A DNA stretch of 64,000 nt, from assembly GCF_900167065.1 (NCBI RefSeq), contig NZ_FUYA01000009.1, positions 51,080 to 115,079 on the forward strand, given 5' to 3'. This DNA comes from Desulfobaculum bizertense DSM 18034 (lineage in GTDB: Bacteria > Desulfobacterota > Desulfovibrionia > Desulfovibrionales > Desulfovibrionaceae). Under the pieces are notes generated by a model. The model did no database searches. It saw only the letters and a program-made list of their open reading frames with translations, and was not told where the DNA came from. Positions 7,877 through 16,614 of this stretch are shown one piece after another; position 1 is the stretch's first letter; the number at the start of each line of letters is the position of its first letter. The position numbers and the translations under genes were made by a program.

Positions 7877-10273
7877 ATGCGTATACGGAGCTGTCTTACA
7901 GTCTTTTTTTATGGTGTTTTGAGCCTCGCTCTCTTGTCCTGCTCGGATGAGCCAGAGCAGGCTCCTCGTGTGAAACTGACAGAGACAGTTCTTGTGGAAA
8001 ACGTCCAGAGACTGGGCATCAATCTTGGTGATGATTTTTGGTATTCTGGTGCTGTTCTGACCAAGGAACGCATTCCACATGGCGGCTTTGAAGGGGTTCT
8101 GTATCGCCAAATCACGTGGGGACCACGAGGGGGCGCGGACTGGTATGCCGACTGGTTCCAGACTGGAGAATGGGGCGGTATTCTTGAGGGGGCAACGGCA
8201 ACCTTTTTGACCGGGCCTGCTCAGGGAATTCCTCGGCGCATCATGCGCATCGATCGGGAGCTGGTTCCTGGTGCTGAGAAGAATGGACCGCTTCCCGTGT
8301 ATCGCTTTGATCGCCCCCTTGCTTCGCCTCGCCTCAATGATGCACTGCTCCTTGAATCTCGTCAGCTTGATTTGGGCTATGTCGGACAGCATGGCGGAAG
8401 CTGGTGGGTTTTTGGTGAAAATGGTGGGCAGGTCCAAAGCGTTTCAGATCCTCGACCGGGGAGCAAGGGGCAGCAGAGTGTGCTTCTTGATGCTCGGAAA
8501 AAAGGCTGTTGCGCGGGAATCCTTGCACCTCTTTTAGATTCTCGGTGGGCCGAAGCAACGGGCGACTGGCGTGTCTCTTTTTGGGCCAAGGGCAGTGGTG
8601 AGCTGGTCGTCTACCTTGGGAATTTTGCGCATCGGGGCAGGCATGGCGCGAGCTTTCAGACTGTGAAGCTTTGGCCCACGTGGAAGAAATATACGCTGGA
8701 ATTTTCGCTGAAAGAATTTTCATGGCGGCTTATGGGACTTGGAATGAGCATGCACGACGGCGTGCTTGTGCTGGATGAAGTGAGTTGTAAGCGTCTGGGA
8801 GATGAGAATCCCACTGCGTTTCGGGATGATGTGTTGCGGACCCTTCGCCGTTTTCAGCCCGGGGTTTTGCGCTATCTCCAGCTTGGGGGGAGTAGTCTGG
8901 AAAACATTCTGCGCCCGCGCGAATACCGGCTGGCCTACAGCTCTTCGCGCTCTGATGCTCCGTCAGGTCAGCTCTGGCCTGTCCATCCCAAAAGTACAGG
9001 TGTTGCCCGGTTCCACAGCTATGGACTGCATGAGTTTTTGACGCTCTGCGAAAGCGTGGGCACCTCACCGTGGTACTGCCTGCCCGGCACCTTTACCATT
9101 CAGGAAATGCAGGGACTTATTGAGTACCTCGCTGGTCCAGAAACGACACGCATGGGCGCGCTTCGGGCTGCGCGCGGACATCCGGAACCGTGGACGTCTG
9201 CTTTTGAGCACATTTACCTCGAAGTTGGCAACGAAGCATGGAACGACATGCACCCGTATCGTCATGCGGGCTTTAATCTGCGTGCCGAATACTGGGAGAG
9301 TCTGTTTTCTGCTGCGGCACTGTCTCCTTACTCCAATTCGAAAATTCATTGTGTTGCTGGTTCTCAGGCTGTGAACGCCCACCTCTCTTTGCGCCTTGCA
9401 CAAGACATTCCTCATGCGTCGCATCTCGCGATTGCTCCCTATATTCTTCATGACCTGAGTCAGCATATCGCCTCGCAGGGAGCAGAAGCCGTGTATATGA
9501 CTGCGCTTGCTGTCCCCCGTTTTGCTTTGGCAGAGGGGGAGCTTGGGCATGTCCTTGATGCGCTTCAGGAGCGCAGGGGACCTGCTCTTGCGGTGTATGA
9601 AGTGAACCATCACCCAACGGGTGGAGATGCCCCGGAACAGGCGTGCAATGATTTGGTTACCGGTGTTGGTGCTGGGGTGAACCTTGTGGACTGGATGCTC
9701 TCGCTCATGGAACGGGGCGTGCTGGTTCAGAACATGTTCCAGCTTGCACAGTTTGAATATCCGGGAAGCAATCAGCGACGTCTGCGCCTTTGGGGCTGTG
9801 CCCTGAACATGAAAGAAGGGGCAGAACGCTATCGTCCAACGTTTCTTGCCGCAGAAATGGTGAACTGGGTTTTGCAGGGCAAGCTTCTTGCGTGCGAGGT
9901 CTCGGGGAGTCCCATGCTGCGGCTGGCTGACTTTGTGCAGCCCAAGCCAGAAGAAAAAGAGAATCGGGAGTTGCGTCGCTTCTCATTTCCTGCGCTTCGG
10001 GCCTATGCCACAAAAGATGGGAAGAACCGAGGACTTGTGCTTGTGAATTTGCATCCTCGCGAAAGTTTGCGGCCAGAACTGAATCTGGAAGGCAATCCGC
10101 GTTTTGTACGCTGGGCTGTTTTGGCTGCGCCAAAGCTGGAAGACTCGAATGAGCCAGAGCACAGGCCAGAGGTGCATATAGAGGAAGAAGAGTTGAGCGG
10201 ACTGGATGTTCGATCTGGTATAACGCTCCCCCCCCATAGCCTGACTGTTTTGAGCTGGGAGGAAGACCGATGA
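7877..10273 (+). CDS. lipoprotein with glycoside-hydrolase-like (clan GH-A type) domain
   Basis: Protein of 798 residues. A lipoprotein signal (MRIRSC..., lipobox LLSC, Cys22) predicts a periplasmic or outer-membrane anchor. Residues about 60-310 look beta-rich and contain a carbohydrate-binding-like stretch. Residues about 320-700 carry features of a TIM-barrel glycosidase: EVGNEAW with Glu453 at the acid/base position of clan GH-A, and AVYEVNHH with Glu575 as candidate nucleophile. A hydrolase inside an EPS operon recalls PslG of Pseudomonas, which trims or releases polymer, but this is an analogy of role. ATG 7877 is chosen because it gives a standard signal peptide; ATG 7859 would add six residues. 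A run of eight C at 10228-10235 lies near the 3' end. The stop overlaps the next start. Confidence 0.7.
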   Translation: MRIRSCLTVFFYGVLSLALLSCSDEPEQAPRVKLTETVLVENVQRLGINLGDDFWYSGAVLTKERIPHGGFEGVLYRQITWGPRGGADWYADWFQTGEWGGILEGATATFLTGPAQGIPRRIMRIDRELVPGAEKNGPLPVYRFDRPLASPRLNDALLLESRQLDLGYVGQHGGSWWVFGENGGQVQSVSDPRPGSKGQQSVLLDARKKGCCAGILAPLLDSRWAEATGDWRVSFWAKGSGELVVYLGNFAHRGRHGASFQTVKLWPTWKKYTLEFSLKEFSWRLMGLGMSMHDGVLVLDEVSCKRLGDENPTAFRDDVLRTLRRFQPGVLRYLQLGGSSLENILRPREYRLAYSSSRSDAPSGQLWPVHPKSTGVARFHSYGLHEFLTLCESVGTSPWYCLPGTFTIQEMQGLIEYLAGPETTRMGALRAARGHPEPWTSAFEHIYLEVGNEAWNDMHPYRHAGFNLRAEYWESLFSAAALSPYSNSKIHCVAGSQAVNAHLSLRLAQDIPHASHLAIAPYILHDLSQHIASQGAEAVYMTALAVPRFALAEGELGHVLDALQERRGPALAVYEVNHHPTGGDAPEQACNDLVTGVGAGVNLVDWMLSLMERGVLVQNMFQLAQFEYPGSNQRRLRLWGCALNMKEGAERYRPTFLAAEMVNWVLQGKLLACEVSGSPMLRLADFVQPKPEEKENRELRRFSFPALRAYATKDGKNRGLVLVNLHPRESLRPELNLEGNPRFVRWAVLAAPKLEDSNEPEHRPEVHIEEEELSGLDVRSGITLPPHSLTVLSWEEDR

Positions 10274-11484
10274 AAAAACGCCGGATTCTGCTTGTTCAGT
10301 ATGGCGATTATGCAGAAGCCCTCAAGGCTCGCGATGAAGGTCGTGAAGAAAACTATCGTGCCCAGTTTTACAGCCTCGATGCTGTGGATGAATTGGTGCA
10401 GGATGGTGAGTGCTGCGTCATCTGTCTGGATGCGGGACCGTATGAAGTCCTGCACGGGAGCTACACTGTTTATGCTGGGCACTACGAGCCGCAGACGCAC
10501 GGACGCCAGTATCACAAGGACGCTGAGATTGCGGCTGAGCGCCTTTTTGATGTGGCGAAAAGCTTTGAGCCTACGCATGCTATTCTGCGTGCTCCGGGCT
10601 GGGTGCTGACTCGTCTTGGTCGAAAGCTTGTGGAACACGGTGTGCCTGTTTTGCCTCTTCTTGCGGACTATTTCCCGCATGGGGGGCTAAAGAATTGGCT
10701 GCGAAACAAGTCCGTGGTTTCGCTTCTCAACGATGAGCGTATTGTCTTGTGCTCCAATCATAATCGTCCGGCGTGTTGTTCCATGAAAGCTGCGGGCATT
10801 ACTCCAGAGAAAATTGTTCCGTGGGACTGGCCTGCATCCCATTTGCCAGAGGATTCTCCGCCAAAGGAACTCACGCATCAGCACCCGGTTGTGTTTTATG
10901 CTGGAATGATGCTGACTGAGAAAGGGGTCCCAGAACTTTTGCACGCCGTGGTGCTGCTTCATGAACGCGGCATCCCTGTGCGGGCTGTTTTGTGTGGTGT
11001 TGGTCCTGATGAAAAGCAGTTTATGGATCTGGCTCAGGAGCTGGGCTGTGCGGACTCTGTGGATTTTTTGGGGCAGACGGCAAACAGTACCGTGCTCCAG
11101 AAAATGCACGAGGCACAGCTTGTTGTTGTGCCCAGTCGGCATGAATATCCAGAGGGGCTGCCGAGTGTGATTTATGAAGCTTTTGAAACCCGGACTCCGG
11201 CTGTTTTGTCAGATCATCCAACCTTTGTGGAATCTCTTCGTGATGGTGAAGGATGTCGGTTCTTTACCGCAGGAGATGAAAGCTCGTGTGCAGACTGCAT
11301 TCAGGAATCCTTGCAGGACGCCGCAGCGTATGCCGTACTTTCGGAAACAACCGAAGCCGCGTGGAAAAGGATTCGGTGCCCGGTGGCGTTTCGTGAAGTG
11401 TTGCTGGACTGGGCAAATGCAGTGGAACATGGCACGGCCCCTCGGCTTTTGGAGCAGAGCCTTGCCGCAGAGGAGGGAGCATGA
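10270..11484 (+). CDS. GT4 family glycosyltransferase
   Basis: Protein of 404 residues with the GT-B fold pattern of family 4. The N-terminal half opens with RRILLVQYGDYAEA. The C-terminal donor domain has the YAGMMLTEKGVPELLHA phosphate-binding region near residue 215, a GVGPDE segment, and the VVPSRHEYPEGLPSVIYEAF motif near 290-310 that carries the EX7E glutamates. Such enzymes transfer a sugar from a nucleotide donor to a lipid-linked acceptor on the cytoplasmic side. ATG 10270 overlaps the upstream TGA and is preceded by GGGAGG. The stop overlaps the next ATG. Sugar specificity is unknown. Confidence 0.85.
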   Translation: MKKRRILLVQYGDYAEALKARDEGREENYRAQFYSLDAVDELVQDGECCVICLDAGPYEVLHGSYTVYAGHYEPQTHGRQYHKDAEIAAERLFDVAKSFEPTHAILRAPGWVLTRLGRKLVEHGVPVLPLLADYFPHGGLKNWLRNKSVVSLLNDERIVLCSNHNRPACCSMKAAGITPEKIVPWDWPASHLPEDSPPKELTHQHPVVFYAGMMLTEKGVPELLHAVVLLHERGIPVRAVLCGVGPDEKQFMDLAQELGCADSVDFLGQTANSTVLQKMHEAQLVVVPSRHEYPEGLPSVIYEAFETRTPAVLSDHPTFVESLRDGEGCRFFTAGDESSCADCIQESLQDAAAYAVLSETTEAAWKRIRCPVAFREVLLDWANAVEHGTAPRLLEQSLAAEEGA

Positions 11485-12770
11485 AGCGTCTTCGTGTGTT
11501 GATGCTCATGGAGCAGGTCAACCCGGAATGGGCATCTGTTCCCCTTGTTGGGTATAATTTTTGGAAGAGTATTAGTGCCCTGTGCGATACTGTTCTTGTG
11601 ACCCATTACCGCAATCGTGAGGCTTTGGAGAAGGTCCGGGATGGCCAAAAGATTGTGTATATTCGAGAGCCTGAATGGGTGCGACGCTGGTATGCCTGGG
11701 TGCATGGGACAACCTCAAAAAAAGGCGTGAACTGGCCCTTGCAGCATGCGCTGTCCTATCCCGTCTATGCGTCTTTTAATCGGCAGGCGTATGACATGTA
11801 CCGTGCCCCTGTGCTCAGGGGAGAATTTGACCTGGTCCATGCGATGACGCCAATTCTGCCACGCTATCCTGTCAAAATGGTCAAGGCCTGTACGCAGCAG
11901 GTGCCTTTGGTGCTTGGTCCTGTCAATGGCGGGTTGCCATTCCCTGAGGGCTTTTCTGAAACAGCACGCAAGGAGTTCGCTGCGTTTAATTTCCTGCGCT
12001 CAGGAACCCGGTTCATTCCGGGCTATGCGGAGACCTACAGGAATGCTGAGTTGGTCCTGGCGGGGTCGAGCTACACGCAGGGCATGTTACAGGAGCGCTT
12101 TGATCTTCCTGATGATTCGCTCCGGCTTATGTTTGAAAACGGCATCCGGGAAGAGACGCTTTCTGGACCGCGGGCAGGTTTTGCCCGTCCGGGTGTTTTG
12201 CAGGCGCTCTTTGTGGGGCGGCTTGTGCCATACAAAGGGGCAGACATGGCGCTTCGGGCTGTGCGCATGGCTCGTGAAGCAACAGGCAAAGATATTCGCC
12301 TGACTATCGTTGGAGATGGCTCGGAGCGGGCCGCGCTTGAACAGCTTGCTGCGGAGCAGCTCCCGGAAGACGCTGTTCATTTTACGGGCTGGATCGAACA
12401 GGAAAAGACCGCGGACTATTACTCGCAGTCTGATGTTTTTGTGTTTCCGTCTGTTCGCGAATTTGGTGGAGCGGTTGCGCTTGAGGCAATGGCCGCCGGG
12501 TTGCCCTGTGTGGTCGCAGATCATGGGGGCATTGGTGAGTATGTCACCTCAGAATCGGGCTATAAGTATCCCCCCAATTCCCGTGAACAGTTGAGCTATG
12601 ACGTGTCGCAGGGATTGGCAGAGATAGCCGAGAACGAAGAGCTGTGGCGAAAGATGTCGGATGCTGCACGAGAGCAGGCTGCGTCTTTTGCATGGCCCAG
12701 AAAAGCAGAGCAGATGCTGGCCTTTTTTGAGGAGGCTCTGGAGCGCAGAAAAGGGCGGGGGCCAGAGTGA
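11481..12770 (+). CDS. GT4 family glycosyltransferase
   Basis: Protein of 429 residues. The N-terminal acceptor domain includes HAMTPILPRYPV and VLGPVNGGLPFP, typical of GT4 proteins acting on lipid-linked glycans. The donor domain has FVGRLVPYKGADMALRA near residue 240, then TIVGDGSERAALEQLA, and VFVFPSVREFGGAVALEAMA near 330-345, which contains the EX7E motif. The start has GAGGAGGGAGC directly upstream and overlaps the previous stop. The next gene starts with GTG inside this stop. Probably adds one sugar of the repeat unit. Confidence 0.87.
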   Translation: MKRLRVLMLMEQVNPEWASVPLVGYNFWKSISALCDTVLVTHYRNREALEKVRDGQKIVYIREPEWVRRWYAWVHGTTSKKGVNWPLQHALSYPVYASFNRQAYDMYRAPVLRGEFDLVHAMTPILPRYPVKMVKACTQQVPLVLGPVNGGLPFPEGFSETARKEFAAFNFLRSGTRFIPGYAETYRNAELVLAGSSYTQGMLQERFDLPDDSLRLMFENGIREETLSGPRAGFARPGVLQALFVGRLVPYKGADMALRAVRMAREATGKDIRLTIVGDGSERAALEQLAAEQLPEDAVHFTGWIEQEKTADYYSQSDVFVFPSVREFGGAVALEAMAAGLPCVVADHGGIGEYVTSESGYKYPPNSREQLSYDVSQGLAEIAENEELWRKMSDAAREQAASFAWPRKAEQMLAFFEEALERRKGRGPE

Positions 12771-14173
12771 GTCCATTAACGCACCTTGTCATGTTCGGGT
12801 GGATTCCTGTGGTGCTGCTGCTTTTTGCAGTTTTCCCACCCCGGACCGCCGTGATTGCTGCTTTTGTTGGTGCGTGGATGTTTTTGCCTGTTGCCCGGTA
12901 TGAGTTTTCTGGTCTGCCCGAATACACCAAAATGTCGGCAACCTGTCTTGGAATTTTGCTTGGAGCGACACTTTTTGATGCAGACAGGCTCTTTAATATC
13001 AAACTGACAGGCTGGGACCTGCCCATGGGGATGTGGCTTGTTTCGCCGACCATTTCCTCGCTCACGAATGGTCTTGGCCTGTATGATGGTGTTTCCGCTT
13101 TTTTGAATCAGTTCACAACCTGGGGCCTGCCGTATCTGGTTGGCCGCGTGTACCTTGCGACACCGCGTGATCTGGAAGTTCTGGTGAAGGCGTTTTTCCT
13201 TGGTGGCATTGCCTACATCCCGCTTTGTCTTTTTGAGATTCGCATGAGTCCCCAGCTTCACCGGATGTTTTATGGTTTTTATCCGCATCCAGATTTTGCT
13301 CAGACCATCCGAATGGGCGGATACCGGCCTATGGTTTTTATGGAACACGGGCTGATGGTGGGCATGTGGATGGCAGGAGCAACGCTGTGTGGGGTGTGGC
13401 TCTGGATGACCAAAGCCGTCACAGACATTCGTGGCATTGCCATGAAGTATCTGGTGCCACCACTTTTCGTCACTCTGGTGCTCTGCAAGTCGATGGGTGC
13501 TCTTGGCCTCATGATTATTGGGCTGACCCTGATGTATTTTTGTCGCAGGTTTAAGACGAGTATTTTTATTCTTATGTTTTTGATGCTGCCACCGACATAC
13601 ATGGTCTGCCGCTCGACAGGACTATGGTCTGGGGATGCCATTGGCGACATGGTGGCGGCTGTGAGTGAAGAGCGGGCAGGTTCACTGATTTTTCGTTTCG
13701 AGAACGAAGATATCCTTTTGGACAAGGCTGTGCAGCGGCCCATGTTTGGGTGGGGCGGCTGGGGGCGTGCCCGTGTGTATAACGAAGAAGGTGAAGATAT
13801 TTCCACTACAGATGGCCTGTGGATTATTGTTCTTGGTAATTATGGTGTGTGGGGACTCACTGCTATGCTGGGGCTTTTCCTAATCCCCACGGTGAGGACG
13901 TTTCGTCTGTGGGGCAAGCAGATGTGGATAGACAGGCACGCAACAGCAACACTCATTATGGGGGTGCTGCTTATCTTGTACACTGTGGATAATATCCTTA
14001 ACGCCATGATTAACCCGATTTTTATTTTTGCAGCAGGAGCAATGGCCGCGCAGGCGGCACACGGGGAGATGCTGCCACACATTTGGGAAACAGAAGGCGT
14101 TGAAGAACAGGAGCAAACCGGGGACGGGATGCAGAGCCTGGAGCCTGCACCTCAGGGAACCCGCATAATATGA
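12767..14173 (+). CDS. Wzy-like O-antigen/EPS polymerase
   Basis: Protein of 468 residues with about 10-12 hydrophobic segments. A long soluble loop in the second half (about residues 300-350, containing RFENEDILLDKAVQRPMFG and the GWGGWGRARVYN segment) matches the Wzy_C-type periplasmic loop of O-antigen ligases and polymerases. These proteins join repeat units on the periplasmic face. Translation starts with GTG 12767, overlapping the previous TGA. The tail is hydrophilic and acidic. With the flippase, copolymerase and Wza-like exporter this completes a Wzx/Wzy-dependent pathway. Ligase and polymerase cannot be separated by sequence alone, but context favours polymerase. Confidence 0.75.
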   Translation: MSPLTHLVMFGWIPVVLLLFAVFPPRTAVIAAFVGAWMFLPVARYEFSGLPEYTKMSATCLGILLGATLFDADRLFNIKLTGWDLPMGMWLVSPTISSLTNGLGLYDGVSAFLNQFTTWGLPYLVGRVYLATPRDLEVLVKAFFLGGIAYIPLCLFEIRMSPQLHRMFYGFYPHPDFAQTIRMGGYRPMVFMEHGLMVGMWMAGATLCGVWLWMTKAVTDIRGIAMKYLVPPLFVTLVLCKSMGALGLMIIGLTLMYFCRRFKTSIFILMFLMLPPTYMVCRSTGLWSGDAIGDMVAAVSEERAGSLIFRFENEDILLDKAVQRPMFGWGGWGRARVYNEEGEDISTTDGLWIIVLGNYGVWGLTAMLGLFLIPTVRTFRLWGKQMWIDRHATATLIMGVLLILYTVDNILNAMINPIFIFAAGAMAAQAAHGEMLPHIWETEGVEEQEQTGDGMQSLEPAPQGTRII

Positions 14174-14181
14174 GGTCAACC

Positions 14182-15408
14182 ATGGCACGCAAACTGGCAT
14201 ATCTTTCAAGCGAATATCCCGGAATTTCCCACACCTTTATCCATCGGGAAATTGGGGTGCTTCGGGAGCGGGGCGTGGAGGTGCATACCGCGTCCATTCG
14301 CTACCCGGCGCATCTTGGGGTGATGACTCGGGCAGAAAAAAAAGAAGCCGAGCAGACGCTGTACATCAAGGATGGCGGTGTGAAGCAGGCTTTGCGCGCC
14401 CAGTGGGAACTCTTGCGGACGTCTTCATGGGCATGGTTGCGGCTTCTGGTTGCCGGGCTTTCGGCTGGCTGGGAGGGCACGCGCTGCCCCATGAAGGGAC
14501 TCTATTATTTTGCTGAGGCCGTGGTGTTGTTGTGCTGGATGAAAAAGCACGGAATGACGCATGTTCATGTGCATTTTGCTAACCCTGCGGCCACGGTTGC
14601 CATGATTGCAGCAGAAAGCGGGCAGATTGAGTACAGTATAAGCGTGCATGGACCTGATATTTTTTATAATATCGATCAGAACCTTTTGCCCAAAAAGGTC
14701 GAAAAAGCCCGTTTTATTCGCTCTATCAGTCATTATTGTTCAAGTCAGCTTAAGCGAATCGTCGAGCGGGAGCACTGGGACAAGATTTCTATTCATCGCT
14801 GCGGCGTGGATGGAGACGCCTTTGCTCCCCGACCTGTTCCAGAGGAACAGCCTGCGCACATTGTATGCGTTGGGCGACTGGTCCCGGCTAAAGGCCAGCA
14901 TATTCTTGTGGATGCACTTGCGAAGCTTAAAGAGCAGAATGTGGAGTTCCGGGCGAGCTTTGTGGGTGGTGGACCAGACAAGCCATCACTGGAAAAGGCC
15001 GTGGAACGCTATGGGCTTTCCGATCAGGTGATTTTTACTGGAGCTGTTGGTCAGGATCGGGTTCGTGAACTCTATCGCTCGGCGCATCTTTTTGTTTTGC
15101 CGAGTTTTGCCGAGGGGGTTCCGGTTGTCCTGATGGAAGCAATGGCGATGGAAATCCCCTGTGTGAGTACACAGATTACGGGCATTGGAGAGCTGATTCG
15201 CACCGGCACAAGTGGTATTTTGGTGTCTCCCAGTGATGTGGAGGCATTGGCAGAGGCCATGCTGAAACTCATTCAGCATCCTGATCGGGCCGCAAAGATG
15301 GGAGCGGCAGGACGACGGGCAGTTCTCCGGCATTACGATCTCGACAAAAATGCAGGAGCCTTGGCCGATCATTTTGAAGAGCTTTTGGGCGCGGAGGAAA
15401 CACGCTGA
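14182..15408 (+). CDS. GT4 family glycosyltransferase
   Basis: Protein of 408 residues. Begins ARKLAYLSSEYPGISHTFIHREI, a signature of the GT4 subgroup that includes colanic-acid WcaL-like enzymes. The donor domain shows VCVGRLVPAKGQHILVDAL, SFVGGGPDKPSLEKAV and LFVLPSFAEGVPVVLMEAMA with the EX7E pair. I choose ATG 14182 because GAGG lies six bases upstream; ATG 14170 overlaps the previous stop and is an alternative adding four residues. It ends on the first base of the next gene. A similar paralogue is in the second glycan locus at 54292-55587. Confidence 0.86.
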   Translation: MARKLAYLSSEYPGISHTFIHREIGVLRERGVEVHTASIRYPAHLGVMTRAEKKEAEQTLYIKDGGVKQALRAQWELLRTSSWAWLRLLVAGLSAGWEGTRCPMKGLYYFAEAVVLLCWMKKHGMTHVHVHFANPAATVAMIAAESGQIEYSISVHGPDIFYNIDQNLLPKKVEKARFIRSISHYCSSQLKRIVEREHWDKISIHRCGVDGDAFAPRPVPEEQPAHIVCVGRLVPAKGQHILVDALAKLKEQNVEFRASFVGGGPDKPSLEKAVERYGLSDQVIFTGAVGQDRVRELYRSAHLFVLPSFAEGVPVVLMEAMAMEIPCVSTQITGIGELIRTGTSGILVSPSDVEALAEAMLKLIQHPDRAAKMGAAGRRAVLRHYDLDKNAGALADHFEELLGAEETR

Positions 15409-16604
15409 TGTTTATTTTCGACATCCTGTTTTTCAGCATAGGCATGTATATTTACTGCTGCGTGCTGTACCTGATGATTCTGACCGTTGGCGCTTTTTTC
15501 TATCATCCCCCGCGAGGGGAAGACGACCGGAGCATTCCGGCAAAAGTCCTTTTTGTTATCCCGGCGCATAATGAAGAACTGCTGATTCGGCAGACCGTGG
15601 AGCGGATTCTGGCACAGGATTATGACGAGCATTCTTTTGGTGTGCTGGTTTTGGCTGACAACTGCGTCGACCAGACCGCTGAACGGGCCAAAGAAGCAGG
15701 GGCAGATCTTGTGGTGCGCGATGATCCAGCGGAGCGGGGGAAAGGGCAGGCCCTGGACTGGCTGTTCCGAACGCAGCAGGAGCGCTTTGCAGACTGGGAT
15801 CTCATCAGCATTGTTGATGCAGATACCGAGGTTGCGCCGAATTTTTGCCATGAAATGGCCAATGCTTTTGCTGATCCTGCGGTGTATGCGGCGCAGGCCT
15901 ATTATGGCACCTCCAATGCCGGAGCTGCATGGCGCACAGCCTTGCAGGAGCTGGCTCTTCGAGCCTTTCACCATTTGCGCCCGGCTGGCCGTTGCGCTTT
16001 GCGCGCGTCTGCGGGGCTTAAAGGGAATGGAATGTGCTTTCGCCGGGAGCTGATTATGCAGCGAGGCTGGCCCGCGCATTCTATTGTGGAAGATGTTGAG
16101 TTCTCGCTTCAGCTCGTGCTGGAAGGTGTTCGGGTGTACTACGTGCCGCAGACAGAAGTCTTGGCCGAGATGCCCGTGAGCGGACAGCAGGCCGAATCCC
16201 AGCGCACACGATGGGAGAGTGGTCGGATAGGACTGATTCGCGAGTATGGAATGACGCTTTTGGGGCGCACCGCAAAAGGTGACGGTGTCGCGCTGGACGC
16301 GCTCCTTGATTTGCTGGTGCCCCCGCTTGGGCTTTTGGTGTTGCTGCTTTTGGCGTTTTTGCTGTGCTCGGTTTTCTTCTATCCTGTGGCAGTCGATTAT
16401 GCCTTGGCAGGATTGGTCGGCATTGTCATTTACGTTGTAAGCAGTCTGTTCTTGCGCAAGACGCCGCTGTATTTGTGGTTCGCACTTGGCTTTGCCCCGT
16501 TTTACCTTGGGTGGAAAATTTGTGTGTACATAAAAATGCTGTTCTCTCGTGGTGTTCGGTGGACCAGAACCCAAAGGAATGCGGAAACAAACAGCGGAAA
16601 ATAA
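15408..16604 (+). CDS. membrane GT2 glycosyltransferase (processive-like)
   Basis: Protein of 398 residues. An N-terminal membrane segment (about 5-30) is followed by a cytoplasmic GT2 domain with VIPAHNEE near 50, the DNCVDQT loop, DADTE near 140, a VEDVEFS acceptor motif near 225-231 and QRTRWESG near 263-270. D, DxD, ED and Q..RW together match processive GT2 enzymes of the cellulose/hyaluronan synthase type. Two to three hydrophobic segments follow (about 300-380). It may add several residues or only resemble processive enzymes. ATG 15408 overlaps the last base of the previous stop. Confidence 0.82.
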   Translation: MFIFDILFFSIGMYIYCCVLYLMILTVGAFFYHPPRGEDDRSIPAKVLFVIPAHNEELLIRQTVERILAQDYDEHSFGVLVLADNCVDQTAERAKEAGADLVVRDDPAERGKGQALDWLFRTQQERFADWDLISIVDADTEVAPNFCHEMANAFADPAVYAAQAYYGTSNAGAAWRTALQELALRAFHHLRPAGRCALRASAGLKGNGMCFRRELIMQRGWPAHSIVEDVEFSLQLVLEGVRVYYVPQTEVLAEMPVSGQQAESQRTRWESGRIGLIREYGMTLLGRTAKGDGVALDALLDLLVPPLGLLVLLLLAFLLCSVFFYPVAVDYALAGLVGIVIYVVSSLFLRKTPLYLWFALGFAPFYLGWKICVYIKMLFSRGVRWTRTQRNAETNSGK

Positions 16605-16614
16605 GGAAAGCACA

